Shown: in pieces, positions 8,927-17,554 of the stretch
How positions within the stretch are numbered: the first letter of the stretch is position 1
How the letters are laid out: each line of letters starts with the position of its first letter
DNA from: CBDVBE01 sp964543525
Lineage (GTDB): Bacteria > Fibrobacterota > Chitinivibrionia > Chitinivibrionales > JANQEN01
Length of the DNA stretch: 64,000 bases
Assembly: GCA_964543525.1 (NCBI GenBank)
Contig: CAZIYW010000007.1
Location: 11,818 to 75,817, forward strand
Reading direction: 5' to 3'
The notes under the pieces: generated by a model
Database searches by the model: none
What the model saw: the letters and a program-made list of their open reading frames with translations, nothing else
What the model was told of the DNA's origin: nothing
Translations under genes and position numbers: made by a program

Positions 8927-10063
8927 ATGGCAGGATCCGGTAAAGAGCAAATAACAATAACACTGAACGATTTATCCCGGGTAGTCAAATCTCTGACAGA
9001 CGGTACCGTACTCCTGGTAACCGATCCCGTTGTATACAAAATAAATGCACTTTCAGAAAAACTGTCTTCTCTCTTTACTGCCTGCTTAGTAAAAAGAATT
9101 GATGTTACCGCCGGACTGCTGACGGTCGAGTCTCTGGAGCCAATCTATACTGAATTCGCCGGTTCTCACCCCGGATGTATTATTGCGCTCGGCGGCGGGA
9201 CGGTCATGGACACGGCAAAACTGATGAATATGATATTGTCATACAACATAACACCATCAGACCTTATTCACGGTGCATGGTCAAATCGGCCGCTCATTCC
9301 TGCCGTCGCGATTCCTACAACTGCAGGAACTGGTAGTGAGGCCACACATTTTGCGGTAGTATACAGGGATAAGACCAAATACTCTATCGCGGACGACAAC
9401 CTTGTTCCCGATTATGTTATCCTTGATCCGGAATTGACGTTATCGATGCCGAGAAACACCGCGGCGTATACCGGTTTTGATGCGTTCGCTCAGGCTATCG
9501 AATCCTACTGGTCGATCAACGCAACCGATGAGTCAAAAGAGTATTCACGGGAGGCGATCTCGCTTATTAAGACGTACTTTTCGGAGTCTGTACTGCAGAA
9601 TTCCCTTCAGGCCCGGGATGCCATGCAGAAAGCGGCCAACCTGGCGGGAAAAGCGATAAACATCGCCCAGACAACTGCTTCACATTCCATCTCCTATCCG
9701 ATGAGTTCTTTTTTCGGGATACCCCATGGCCTGGCCGTATTCCTGACCCTTCCGTCAATCTTCGCTTTCAATCAAGAGGTTACCGAATCAGATTGTACCG
9801 ATATCCGCGGCGTTGCCTATGTCCGGGACACCATGGCAACACTGGCCGAAATGGTTGCCGAGTCCGGTAAAGACCCTAAGGAAACGCTTTACTTCCGCAT
9901 GGCGGCCTTCTCGGTGGATACTCATCTCTCGGCTTACGGCATTTCAGACCAGGATGCAATTGCCTGTATCCTTGACAACGGTTTTAATCCCCAGAGGATG
10001 AAAAACAATCCCAGAAAAATTACCCGAAACGACCTGTCAAGACTACTACAGGACCTGCTATGA
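8927..10063 (+). CDS. iron-type alcohol dehydrogenase, probable phosphonoacetaldehyde reductase
   Basis: This 378-residue protein belongs to the Fe-dependent alcohol dehydrogenase family. It has the nucleotide-binding GGGTVMDTAK loop near residue 89, the PTTAGTGSEAT motif, and metal-ligand histidines in SHSISYPMSSFFGIPHG (H253, H267). In phosphonate clusters this family reduces phosphonoacetaldehyde to 2-hydroxyethylphosphonate. It starts one base after the decarboxylase stop, and its own stop overlaps the next start, so it is an integral part of the operon. The reductase function is inferred from family and position; there is no transaminase nearby that would instead make 2-aminoethylphosphonate. 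Confidence 0.88.
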   Translation: MAGSGKEQITITLNDLSRVVKSLTDGTVLLVTDPVVYKINALSEKLSSLFTACLVKRIDVTAGLLTVESLEPIYTEFAGSHPGCIIALGGGTVMDTAKLMNMILSYNITPSDLIHGAWSNRPLIPAVAIPTTAGTGSEATHFAVVYRDKTKYSIADDNLVPDYVILDPELTLSMPRNTAAYTGFDAFAQAIESYWSINATDESKEYSREAISLIKTYFSESVLQNSLQARDAMQKAANLAGKAINIAQTTASHSISYPMSSFFGIPHGLAVFLTLPSIFAFNQEVTESDCTDIRGVAYVRDTMATLAEMVAESGKDPKETLYFRMAAFSVDTHLSAYGISDQDAIACILDNGFNPQRMKNNPRKITRNDLSRLLQDLL

Positions 10064-10776
10064 AAGCTATGATTCTTGCATCAGGAACGGGAAGCCGCCT
10101 GCTCCCGCTTACCGCAACCGCCCCGAAATGTTTAATTGACATTAACGGGAAAACCGCCCTCGGCCTTCAGCTTGAGGCTTTGCAGGCTTCACATATCACC
10201 GATATCATTATCACCACCGGTATGCTCGGTGAAAAAATTGAAAAGTATATAAGAAAGTACTGCTCATCTATGCACATCACCTGTATTTTCAACGAGCGCT
10301 TTGATACCACGAATTATATCTATTCAATGTACAAGTGCCGTTCCTCTATAGATGATGATTTCCTGTTGATGCATGGCGATCTGGTTTTTGATAAGGAGCT
10401 GCTCACCGGCCTCCTGAGTCAGGATACAAATGCGGTGCTGATGAATAATACGATACCGCTACCGGAAAAGGACTTCAAGGGATTACTCGTTGACAACTGC
10501 GTTCAAAAAATCGGGGTTGATATTTTCGACGACAACGCCTTTTTCCTTGCACCGTTATATAAATTATCACAGGATTCATTTCAGAAATGGATGCATAAAA
10601 TTACTGAATTCGTTGAGGCCGGTAATGTTTCCTGTTATGCCGAAGATGCTTTTAATGAAATAAGCGACACAATTGCGTTACAGCCCTGTTTTTATAAAGA
10701 ACTCTTTTGTAAAGAACTGGACACGTTTGCCGATCTTGAAGAGATCACAAGCGCACTTTCTTCAAATAGAATATAG
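10060..10776 (+). CDS. nucleotidyltransferase for a phosphorylated or phosphonate group (LicC-like)
   Basis: The 238-residue product starts MKAMILASGTGSRLLPLT followed by APKCLIDINGKTAL, a complete GxGxR...PK nucleotidyltransferase signature, and has a single catalytic domain. LicC-like enzymes transfer CMP from CTP to a small phosphorylated alcohol. Its ATG overlaps the stop of the reductase gene and a LicD gene follows, so it is a good candidate to produce the activated donor for that transferase. Why both this enzyme and the domain fused to the mutase are present is unclear; they may act on different substrates, or one may have another role. Confidence 0.82.
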   Translation: MKAMILASGTGSRLLPLTATAPKCLIDINGKTALGLQLEALQASHITDIIITTGMLGEKIEKYIRKYCSSMHITCIFNERFDTTNYIYSMYKCRSSIDDDFLLMHGDLVFDKELLTGLLSQDTNAVLMNNTIPLPEKDFKGLLVDNCVQKIGVDIFDDNAFFLAPLYKLSQDSFQKWMHKITEFVEAGNVSCYAEDAFNEISDTIALQPCFYKELFCKELDTFADLEEITSALSSNRI

Positions 10777-10851
10777 ATTTATATTTACCTGTTTCTCACA
10801 CCGGTAACACTCTCGCCGTGTATTTGAATCTGATTTATCCCGGAGGTACGG

Positions 10852-12090
10852 GTGACGGCTGAAAAAGCTTCTGTTGAAAAAAGAAAAAAAAGGGCATGGA
10901 AATTACTGTTACGTGCAACTGAATTACTGAAAAGGAAGAACATACCATACTGGATTGAATCCGGTACCCTTCTGGGATTTGTGCGTGACAGGGATTTCAT
11001 AGCGCCGGTTACAAACATCAATATAGGAATCCCGGCTCAATATATTGAAGCGGTAAAAAAGATACATCCCTGCTCCATACCGGGCTATCGTCTGAAACGG
11101 ATAAATGACCGCAGCGGGTATACCTGGGTTGACGGCTATGAAAGCGGTTTTTGTACCAAGCCGCTTTTTCACATCAAGGGGAAAATACTTTTTGTGGAAA
11201 ACATGCCGCTCTACATAACTCCCCGGTATACAGTCGATGGCTCGGCACGCTGGGTTGAATGCAGCAACGCCCGAACCTGCAAATCGGTCTCTTCTCATTT
11301 CTATCAGAAATTAGATACTGTTACTGTCAACGGTGTCTCATTTCCAGTACCGCAGGATACCGAGAAGTACCTGACAGAACGGTACGGTGATTATAAAACC
11401 AGGCGCTCGACTTGGAATACCCATACCGACGATAATACCATTGTGGATAAGAAGATTCTTGAACGTCTTCCGAAAAAATCCCGCTCCTCGGACAGAAAAG
11501 ACAAATTTGATGTAAAGATGCGATTAAAGGGCAAGGATCTGAAAATTGCCGGAAAAATGCTCGAGGATACCGTCACGATCCTGGAGCGGAATAATATCCC
11601 CTACTGGCTGGATGCCGGCACCCTTCTGGGAATTGTCAGGGACAACGACCTGATTCCCTGGGACGACGATATTGATATCAGTGTATCAAGTATCTATATA
11701 GACCGGGTAATCGCACTGAAAAAGCAATTTCTACCGAAATACCGGCTGGTAACGCGGCCGCTTAACTCGGGTGTTATACCGGGGAAATATCGATCATGCA
11801 AAGTAAAACGGACCTTTGGAAAACTCTCCTTTCTCTTTAAAAAAGAGGAGCTTCACCTCGATATTTTCTTCAAGTACAAAATCAACGATTATTACTGCTG
11901 GATTGACAGTAATATTACCAAACGGGTTGATGCACGGTTTCATGATAGCCTTGACACTCTGTTCTGGAACGGAAAAACCTATTCAATACCGTCGGATGTG
12001 GACGGCTACCTTACGCAGCGGTACGGTGACTGGCGTACACCGGTTAAAAATTATGATGCAAGTATTCATGACCGTGCCATCTATGAATAA
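10852..12090 (+). CDS. tandem LicD-family transferase, first copy lacking the Asp cluster
   Basis: LicD proteins move phosphocholine-type groups from a CDP donor to a glycan. This 412-residue protein is two LicD-like units in a row. Both contain the 'NIPYW..(S/A)GTLLG.VRD.D' signature (about residues 29-50 and 247-268) and a matching 'YL..RYGD' end. In the second unit the acidic cluster WDDDIDIS (D271-D275) is intact. In the first unit the aligned five residues DDDID are VTNIN (about 53-57), so that half is probably catalytically dead and may bind substrate. A GTG at 10852 is used; GGAGGT lies four bases upstream, and no ATG fits. It is the last gene of the phosphonate operon and is a likely phosphonate-to-polysaccharide transferase. 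Confidence 0.85.
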   Translation: MTAEKASVEKRKKRAWKLLLRATELLKRKNIPYWIESGTLLGFVRDRDFIAPVTNINIGIPAQYIEAVKKIHPCSIPGYRLKRINDRSGYTWVDGYESGFCTKPLFHIKGKILFVENMPLYITPRYTVDGSARWVECSNARTCKSVSSHFYQKLDTVTVNGVSFPVPQDTEKYLTERYGDYKTRRSTWNTHTDDNTIVDKKILERLPKKSRSSDRKDKFDVKMRLKGKDLKIAGKMLEDTVTILERNNIPYWLDAGTLLGIVRDNDLIPWDDDIDISVSSIYIDRVIALKKQFLPKYRLVTRPLNSGVIPGKYRSCKVKRTFGKLSFLFKKEELHLDIFFKYKINDYYCWIDSNITKRVDARFHDSLDTLFWNGKTYSIPSDVDGYLTQRYGDWRTPVKNYDASIHDRAIYE

Positions 12091-12145
12091 AATCCCCGGC
12101 ACTCAACGGTCAATGCCGGCAGGAAAAATAATTCTTTGAATGCGG

Positions 12146-13237
12146 CTATCCGGCAAGGACTTGTTCAGCAATACAATCCTTTGCTCTCTCCCCGGCTTTG
12201 CCGTCAAGACCGGTGAAATAATAGTCCCGATGTTCCATCAGCTTCCGCATCTGTGTATCTTCAGGATACACAGCTTTCCTGACAGCATCCATCAATTGTG
12301 AAGTATCCTTTAAATGTACAAATATTCCTTTAAGGTACTCGCCCGGCTCCTCAGCAACAATAGGCATCCCGTCTGAGTGTTTCATCCGGGGATATGGGAA
12401 ATCGGCGATGATACCCACCCGCCCCAGAGAGAGGCATAGAGCCAGGGCGCTTGACGTATCACTTATCACGGTATCGGAAGCAAACATATAGGGATGAATA
12501 TCAAAATCCTCTTTCGGGATTAGACGGATCTTTCTATTCTTTTTTGCTAACGACTGATACATTTTACTCTGTCCGGATGAAGCATATTTGCCGCCCCAAC
12601 TGTATGGGTGGAGTTTAATAATCAGGTTACACTCCCCGGCAATTTTCTGCACGGATGTTTTTAAAAAGGGAATGCATGAGGGCCTGTAGGACGGAGCATA
12701 CAGCACGGTCTTCTTAGTTATATCGAGACCCAGTCGCGACAGGATAGCCTCGCGGTTATAGTAACCGTCCCAGAAAAAGGTGTCCAGCTTGGGAACGCCG
12801 GTCATGACCCAGTCCGCATCCTTCTCAAATCCGAATTTACGAATAATATCCATCCAGTACTGACCCTCGGTAAAAACTGTATACCGGACACCTTTCTGCC
12901 TGATCACGTTGCGGATTCGCAGCGTTTTTGTACCGGGGCCGTGATCGGAGACAAAGCGCTTTACCGTACCATATCTTTCCGGGTCCTTCAGGGCGTCGGC
13001 TGCCACCACCGCATCAAACCCTTCAGGTGAATTCACCACGGTATACCCATTCCTGCGAAGCCAGTCTTCAATGCGTTTCCTGTGGTATACCGGGATAAAC
13101 CCCCATCTGCGTTCATCATTCTTGCCAACATAAAAGGCAGTTTCAAACCGCTCATCACCTTCAAAGGCTTTTAAAATGGAAAGGAAGGAGTGGTAGTAAT
13201 ATTCTTTTTTAAGATCAAAGAGAATTTTTTTCTTCAT
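12146..13237 (-). CDS. CDP-glycerol glycerophosphotransferase-like protein (TagF/TagB family)
   Basis: This 363-residue protein has the C-terminal signature of the CDP-glycerol:polyglycerophosphate transferase family: TVLYAPSYRPS, then LIIKLHPY, and finally SDTVISDTSSALAL followed by the ADFPYP region. The family belongs to the GT-B fold and transfers glycerol-phosphate or related groups to wall or surface polymers. The start is put at ATG 13237; a TTG at 13252 is in frame. It overlaps the end of the upstream GT2 gene by 23 bp, so both are in one transcript. In a Gram-negative it most likely acts on an O-antigen or other surface glycan. The donor is unknown. Confidence 0.8.
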   Translation of the reverse strand: MKKKILFDLKKEYYYHSFLSILKAFEGDERFETAFYVGKNDERRWGFIPVYHRKRIEDWLRRNGYTVVNSPEGFDAVVAADALKDPERYGTVKRFVSDHGPGTKTLRIRNVIRQKGVRYTVFTEGQYWMDIIRKFGFEKDADWVMTGVPKLDTFFWDGYYNREAILSRLGLDITKKTVLYAPSYRPSCIPFLKTSVQKIAGECNLIIKLHPYSWGGKYASSGQSKMYQSLAKKNRKIRLIPKEDFDIHPYMFASDTVISDTSSALALCLSLGRVGIIADFPYPRMKHSDGMPIVAEEPGEYLKGIFVHLKDTSQLMDAVRKAVYPEDTQMRKLMEHRDYYFTGLDGKAGERAKDCIAEQVLAG

Positions 13238-13997
13238 TGTTTCTAAGTTCAAACAGCTTGTAATATTTCATAAAAACAGTCACTGCACCGAGAATACATA
13301 CAATCAAACCGCGTATACCGTCCAAGAACCCTTCTCTGAGTATATAATAGTGGAAAAACTTGAAAAAAGGCCGCAGGGTGAAATGGTACCAGTGAACAGT
13401 TTTCCCCTTTTCAAAAAGGTCTTCTGCGGCCCAGGTGGCGTACCGTATCATTTTCCGCCACTGTGAGGCAAAATCCCGGACCGGATTATGGATAAGAAAT
13501 GCCTTTTTGTTAACCCATGCCCAGTTTGTAATGCGCATGCCCGCATGAACCCGTTTCATAACAAATTTTTTATATAGCTCACGGCGAACCAACCGTTTTC
13601 CACGATATCCCAGATAGACTTTATGGTTCAGTAATTTTCCGTAAAACTCGGTTTTAATACGCAGCTTATATGCCTCATACGGAATTTCATCCATTGACAG
13701 AATGGCTTCTATCTCTTTCTGCAGCTCCGGGGTACAACGCTCATCCGAGTCGATCACAAAAACCCACTCGTGCGCTACCTGGGGCATTCCCCATGTCCGC
13801 TGTTGACCGGAGTTTATGTATTCATGTTGCACAACCTTTACCTTAGGATACTTTTTACAAATCTCAACCGTACGATCCGTGCTGAAAGCATCCACGATGA
13901 ATATCTCATCCACCCAGGTAATGCTCCTTAGGCACTCCTCTATAATATCTTCAACATTCTGAACCGGAATGAATGCCGACACCTTATGCTTTCGCAC
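13215..13997 (-). CDS. family 2 glycosyltransferase (WaaE/KdtX-like)
   Basis: The 260-residue product starts with VSAFIPVQNVEDIIEECLRSI and continues with VDAFSTDRT and FVIDSDERC, the GT2 GT-A fold with its metal-binding DSDE. The mid-part QRTWGMPQVAHEW and the C-terminal WR..R...W..R pattern match the small LPS-core glucosyltransferase-like branch. The start is a GTG at 13997, which overlaps the stop of the upstream gene and has GGAGA about eight bases before it; the longer open frame from 14030 would overlap that gene by 47 bases. A hydrophobic patch around FLDGIRGLIVCILGAVTVF near the C-terminus may touch the membrane. Confidence 0.85.
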   Translation of the reverse strand: MRKHKVSAFIPVQNVEDIIEECLRSITWVDEIFIVDAFSTDRTVEICKKYPKVKVVQHEYINSGQQRTWGMPQVAHEWVFVIDSDERCTPELQKEIEAILSMDEIPYEAYKLRIKTEFYGKLLNHKVYLGYRGKRLVRRELYKKFVMKRVHAGMRITNWAWVNKKAFLIHNPVRDFASQWRKMIRYATWAAEDLFEKGKTVHWYHFTLRPFFKFFHYYILREGFLDGIRGLIVCILGAVTVFMKYYKLFELRNNEEKNSL

Positions 13998-15090
13998 GAT
14001 AGTTCTCCACCGAGAATGTATAAAAATCAATTATCCGCTGAATCTGGCTCTCCATGGTAAATGCCCGTCTGTTGTCAAGAATAGTTTCAACCAATCCTTG
14101 ATAACTTCCTGTTGATATATTCTTATACTCCTCATACCGTTCTAAAATAAAACCAAATCCGTTTTTTATCACAATGTTTTTTACCTCAACCAGGCAGTCC
14201 TGAACCAGAACCGGAATTCCCGCGCATAAATAGTCAAACGTTTTATTTCCCAGTGCGTAGACGATATGCGGCAGCTTTGATGCGACAGCGCCGTTAAACA
14301 CCGTCACCCCGAAATCATACTGCGATATCTCTCTGATTAATTGCTGATATGGCAGTTTTTTGTGAACCGTACAGTTGGGTATTTGCCGATAGCGGGAATA
14401 TTCCTTGTTTTTTGAGGGATAGAGGTGGATAAAAAAGCCTTCCGCAGACAACCCGGTCAACGCTTTGATAATATTTCTATGATCAAACGTGCGCTCCGAA
14501 ATTCTTCCCAGATATACCACATGGCGCCTGCCGTCGGATGCCGACAATTTGGACAGGCAATCTTTAGGCTCCAATGCCGATGACGCGGGAAAGTAATTGG
14601 CAAAACAGATCGCATTTTCTACCAACGAGTAATACCTGGCCACTTCATTTTTATAGGACCGGGTAATATATACGGCGCCATCGGCACGTTCATTGCAGAT
14701 CCGTTCATTCTTCTTAGCTCTCCCCGAAATATGATGTTTAAAGGACATGAAATCATGCTGATCATAAATGACGGGAACACCAGGCCTGCCCTGTATCAGC
14801 CGGGCACCCAGCCTGTCCGGCTGGTTATGATAATGAATTATCTCAATCTCTTGCTGCTTGATGATCTCTCTGATTTTTTTTATTTCACCAAAGTGATGTC
14901 CCGGCAGCCGTGTAATTGACGCAAAGGAAGAGTTGCCGTAGCCGTACGCCTCATCAGGGGTCTTATTGCGGTGTAACAGATGAATCAAATATCCCCTTGA
15001 CTGCAGGGCAGTCGCATACTTTATCGTTCGTATACACGGTGAAGAATCCTGAACAAAAAGGATTGATTTAATTGAAGAAATATCTTTCAT
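13984..15090 (-). CDS. glycosyltransferase, GT4-like (GT-B fold)
   Basis: This 368-residue protein has a GT-B layout. The N-terminal domain includes IEIIHYHNQPDRLG and PVIYDQHDFMSF, the linker ends in HVVYLGRISER, and the C-terminal domain has YDFGVTVFNG, ALGNKTFDYLCAGIPVLVQD and the glutamate-containing end. This is the pattern of GT4-type enzymes that use nucleotide-sugar donors in LPS and capsule assembly. It begins at ATG 15090 and shares 14 bp with the following GT2 gene, so it heads a three-gene translationally linked run with 13215-13997 and 12146-13237. Donor and acceptor are not predictable. Confidence 0.82.
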   Translation of the reverse strand: MKDISSIKSILFVQDSSPCIRTIKYATALQSRGYLIHLLHRNKTPDEAYGYGNSSFASITRLPGHHFGEIKKIREIIKQQEIEIIHYHNQPDRLGARLIQGRPGVPVIYDQHDFMSFKHHISGRAKKNERICNERADGAVYITRSYKNEVARYYSLVENAICFANYFPASSALEPKDCLSKLSASDGRRHVVYLGRISERTFDHRNIIKALTGLSAEGFFIHLYPSKNKEYSRYRQIPNCTVHKKLPYQQLIREISQYDFGVTVFNGAVASKLPHIVYALGNKTFDYLCAGIPVLVQDCLVEVKNIVIKNGFGFILERYEEYKNISTGSYQGLVETILDNRRAFTMESQIQRIIDFYTFSVENYRAKA

Positions 15091-15232
15091 ATGCTCAGTG
15101 CCGGGAACGACCCTTCAATCCCCCGAAAAAGTACTTATTTTGAATCAAAGATATATCTGCAAGTCCCTCTCCGGCGTTGCGTTGAGCAGGGTCGAAGCAG
15201 GGATTTCGGGGACGCTCATGTCACGTTGCCGT

Positions 15233-16306
15233 CTAGGGAATATATCTCCGATGAATACCGGCAATCTTCTCAATTCTCCGTTCCGCAAGCCGCTCCGCAG
15301 CCTTTGATGTTGTTATATTCTCTTTTTCAGCGATAGTATATACTTCTGCTATGGTATCGTAAATCTCTTTCACTTTTTTAATAACTTTGGACTCCATATA
15401 TTCATGTATCGCTTCAAAGTAAACATCAACCACACCACCTGCATTTATGATATAATCGGGAGCATAGAGAATACCCTTTTCCACCAGTATGCTACTGTGT
15501 TTCTCTTCGTCCCGGAGCTGATTGTTTGCAGCACCGGCAATGATTTTAAATTGCATCTGAGGAATGGTTTCATCATTGATTATTGAGCCCAGGGCACAGG
15601 GCGAGAAAATATCCGCCTCTACCTTATAAATGTCCTCCGGTTTGACAGCGGTTGCATTAAAAGCGTTTACTATTTTATCAACTTTATCCTGGTAGATATC
15701 GGTTACAATAAGTTCCGCACCGGCTTCATGGAGGTATTCACACAGATAATAGGCGACATGGCCGCATCCCTGAACGGCAATTTTGATTCCTTTGAGATCA
15801 TCTTTTTGCAGTTTGTGTCTGATTGAGGCTTTAATACCTTCGAACACCCCGAGTGCCGTATAGGGGGACGGATCCCCTGCGCCGCCTTCCTCCTTTGAAA
15901 GCCCGGTAACATAAGAAGTCTCCATTTTTATCGCTTCCATATCCTCGACACAGGTACCCACATCTTCAGCGGTAATGTATCGTCCACCGAGACTTTCAAC
16001 GTACTGGCCGAATGCGCGGAAAAGAGCCTCGGATTTATCTTTCCGGGAATCCCCGATAATAACGGCTTTGCCCCCGCCGATATTCAGACCGGCTGCTGCA
16101 TTTTTATAAGTCATACCCCGCGATAAACGAAGAGCGTCTTCCACAGCCTCCTCCTCGGTTTCAAACGGCCACATTCTGCATCCGCCCAACGCGGGACCCA
16201 GTACGGTACTGTGAATTGCTATAACCGCCCTAAGGCCGGTAGTTTTATCGTGGCATAAAACAACCTGCTCATGCCCTTTTCCCGCTATGTGTTCAAAGTA
16301 TCCCAT
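15233..16306 (-). CDS. leucine (Leu/Phe/Val) dehydrogenase
   Basis: This 357-residue enzyme oxidatively deaminates branched-chain amino acids with NAD, or runs in reverse to make them. It shows the Glu/Leu/Phe/Val dehydrogenase signature with GPALGGCRMWPF, the catalytic-lysine loop GLNIGGGKAVIIGD, YITAEDVGT, and the NAD-binding GCGHVAYYLCEYLHEAGA. Near the end NAGGVVDVYFE is typical of leucine dehydrogenase. The ATG at 16306 is preceded by AAGGAG at ideal spacing; the longer frame would need a TTG. The gene lies between glycosyltransferase genes and 4.5 kb from the ilv/leu operon on the other strand, so its placement looks metabolically linked to the latter. Substrate preference among Leu, Val and Phe cannot be fixed. 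Confidence 0.93.
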   Translation of the reverse strand: MGYFEHIAGKGHEQVVLCHDKTTGLRAVIAIHSTVLGPALGGCRMWPFETEEEAVEDALRLSRGMTYKNAAAGLNIGGGKAVIIGDSRKDKSEALFRAFGQYVESLGGRYITAEDVGTCVEDMEAIKMETSYVTGLSKEEGGAGDPSPYTALGVFEGIKASIRHKLQKDDLKGIKIAVQGCGHVAYYLCEYLHEAGAELIVTDIYQDKVDKIVNAFNATAVKPEDIYKVEADIFSPCALGSIINDETIPQMQFKIIAGAANNQLRDEEKHSSILVEKGILYAPDYIINAGGVVDVYFEAIHEYMESKVIKKVKEIYDTIAEVYTIAEKENITTSKAAERLAERRIEKIAGIHRRYIP

Positions 16307-16446
16307 GGCCAACTCCTTATAATACTGTAAATCAAAATTTATATGTATAGTACAACGCGCTTACTGTTCTTCAGTAGTCATATAAAATACTTTATGTCAC
16401 ACATAACACTTAACGTTTATATGTCCCGGGGAAAACTGGAAATGTG

Positions 16447-16480
16447 CTAAGCCAAAGCGTTAGCTTGCGCTCCGGCTTAG
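16447..16480. repeat. REP-like hairpin in the gap before leucine dehydrogenase
   Basis: CTAAGCC (16447-16453) pairs with GGCTTAG (16474-16480), and an inner AGCG pairs with CGCT around an 8-base loop, giving an 11-bp stem with one small internal loop. There is no run of T after it, so it is better read as a dispersed palindromic repeat or mRNA-stabilising hairpin than as an intrinsic terminator. The rest of the 16307-16537 gap shows nothing more. Confidence 0.5.
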
Positions 16481-16537
16481 AGGGTCGCAACTGTCAACCT
16501 TTAACATAAATTAATTATTGGTAATGGTTAACCAGAA

Positions 16538-17536
16538 TCAACCGAACAGCTCCCGTTCAAAAGCCTCACCAATTGTTTCCGGACCAAATCTTGCAATAAC
16601 ATACTCCCTGTTCTTCCGGGCAATACGCTCTCTTTCCTGCAGCGGAAGCCTGCTCCAGGCAAGTATGCCTTCAATCATCGCCTCTTCGGAATCATACCCC
16701 CAGGGATCCCAAAACGCCTTAATCAACGGATTTTTCCAGGCATTATAAAAACCCTGGAGTCCGCAGAGAAGGCCTTCCGCAAAAGCATAATGAAAGCTTT
16801 CCAACTGACTGAAACTGATTATTGCATCATGGCGACGGAGAGCGGCATGAACATTTTTTCTGTCACCAGCGAGTGTACCGATATTCTCTCTCTCAACAAT
16901 ATGTATATGTTTCTCCATATCGACCTGTTGAATATTCTTTTTAATCTCTGCCAGACATTCAATTTCCTTCTGTTTCTTCGGCTTTCCGGCCATAAGAGTC
17001 AACTCGAAAGCATCACTGTGCGCAACGAGTTTTGAGAAAAAACGTACCAGCTCAACATACCCTTTGATCGGATTGAAGGTCAGACTGTATGCGAGTAACT
17101 TTTTCGTATTATGAGGAGGGTTTAACGGATAGTCATCCGTGCTTACCGCGTTGGGAATGGTCACGGTTCTCACCAAAGTAGTAATTTTCCGTCTGAATAA
17201 ATTTTCGAAATGGTTGTTGACAAAAAGTACTGTATCAATGTGGTTCCATTGTATCGCGTTCATATACTCCGTATCGATTTCCCATCGATGGAGCCGTACC
17301 ACAACCCTTTTATTGTTCCACCGTTTTTTTGAAACCAGTCGTGCGAATTTTAACGCCCATTCCACCCAGACAACCCGTCCCTGCACCTGCCGGTGTGAAT
17401 ATTCACGCTTATGCACCGGAAACAGATATTGAATGGAATATTTTTTTTCGAGTGCGTTCAGAATCGGCTCGGCGAAATGATCCTTGCCCTTTTGACAAAT
17501 AAAAGTAATATCATATCCGGTCGAATTGTTTTTCAT
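16538..17536 (-). CDS. glycosyltransferase, GT-B fold
   Basis: The 332-residue product reads like a GT4-type enzyme: DTVLFVNNHFENLF and VTIPNAVSTDDYPL at the domain boundary, KKLLAYSLTFNPIKGYVELVRFF at the start of the second domain, and DAIISFSQLESFHYAFAEGLLCGLQGF where the donor-binding EGLxCG element is expected. It follows the exporter gene on the same strand by 18 bp, so both are probably in one operon that assembles and exports surface lipid or glycan. The start at ATG 17536 is chosen; a GTG 15 bases upstream is also possible. Sugar specificity unknown. Confidence 0.75.
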   Translation of the reverse strand: MKNNSTGYDITFICQKGKDHFAEPILNALEKKYSIQYLFPVHKREYSHRQVQGRVVWVEWALKFARLVSKKRWNNKRVVVRLHRWEIDTEYMNAIQWNHIDTVLFVNNHFENLFRRKITTLVRTVTIPNAVSTDDYPLNPPHNTKKLLAYSLTFNPIKGYVELVRFFSKLVAHSDAFELTLMAGKPKKQKEIECLAEIKKNIQQVDMEKHIHIVERENIGTLAGDRKNVHAALRRHDAIISFSQLESFHYAFAEGLLCGLQGFYNAWKNPLIKAFWDPWGYDSEEAMIEGILAWSRLPLQERERIARKNREYVIARFGPETIGEAFERELFG

Positions 17537-17554
17537 AAATCCGGAAAACACTGG

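Noticed and set aside
15121..15211. Inverted repeat CCCCGAAA...TTTCGGGG, 75 bases apart
   Set aside because: Short arms with a long loop between two genes; no sign of a mobile element.
16447..16480. Possible integron attC-like site
   Set aside because: Core sequences of attC are absent and no integrase is nearby; treated as a plain palindrome.
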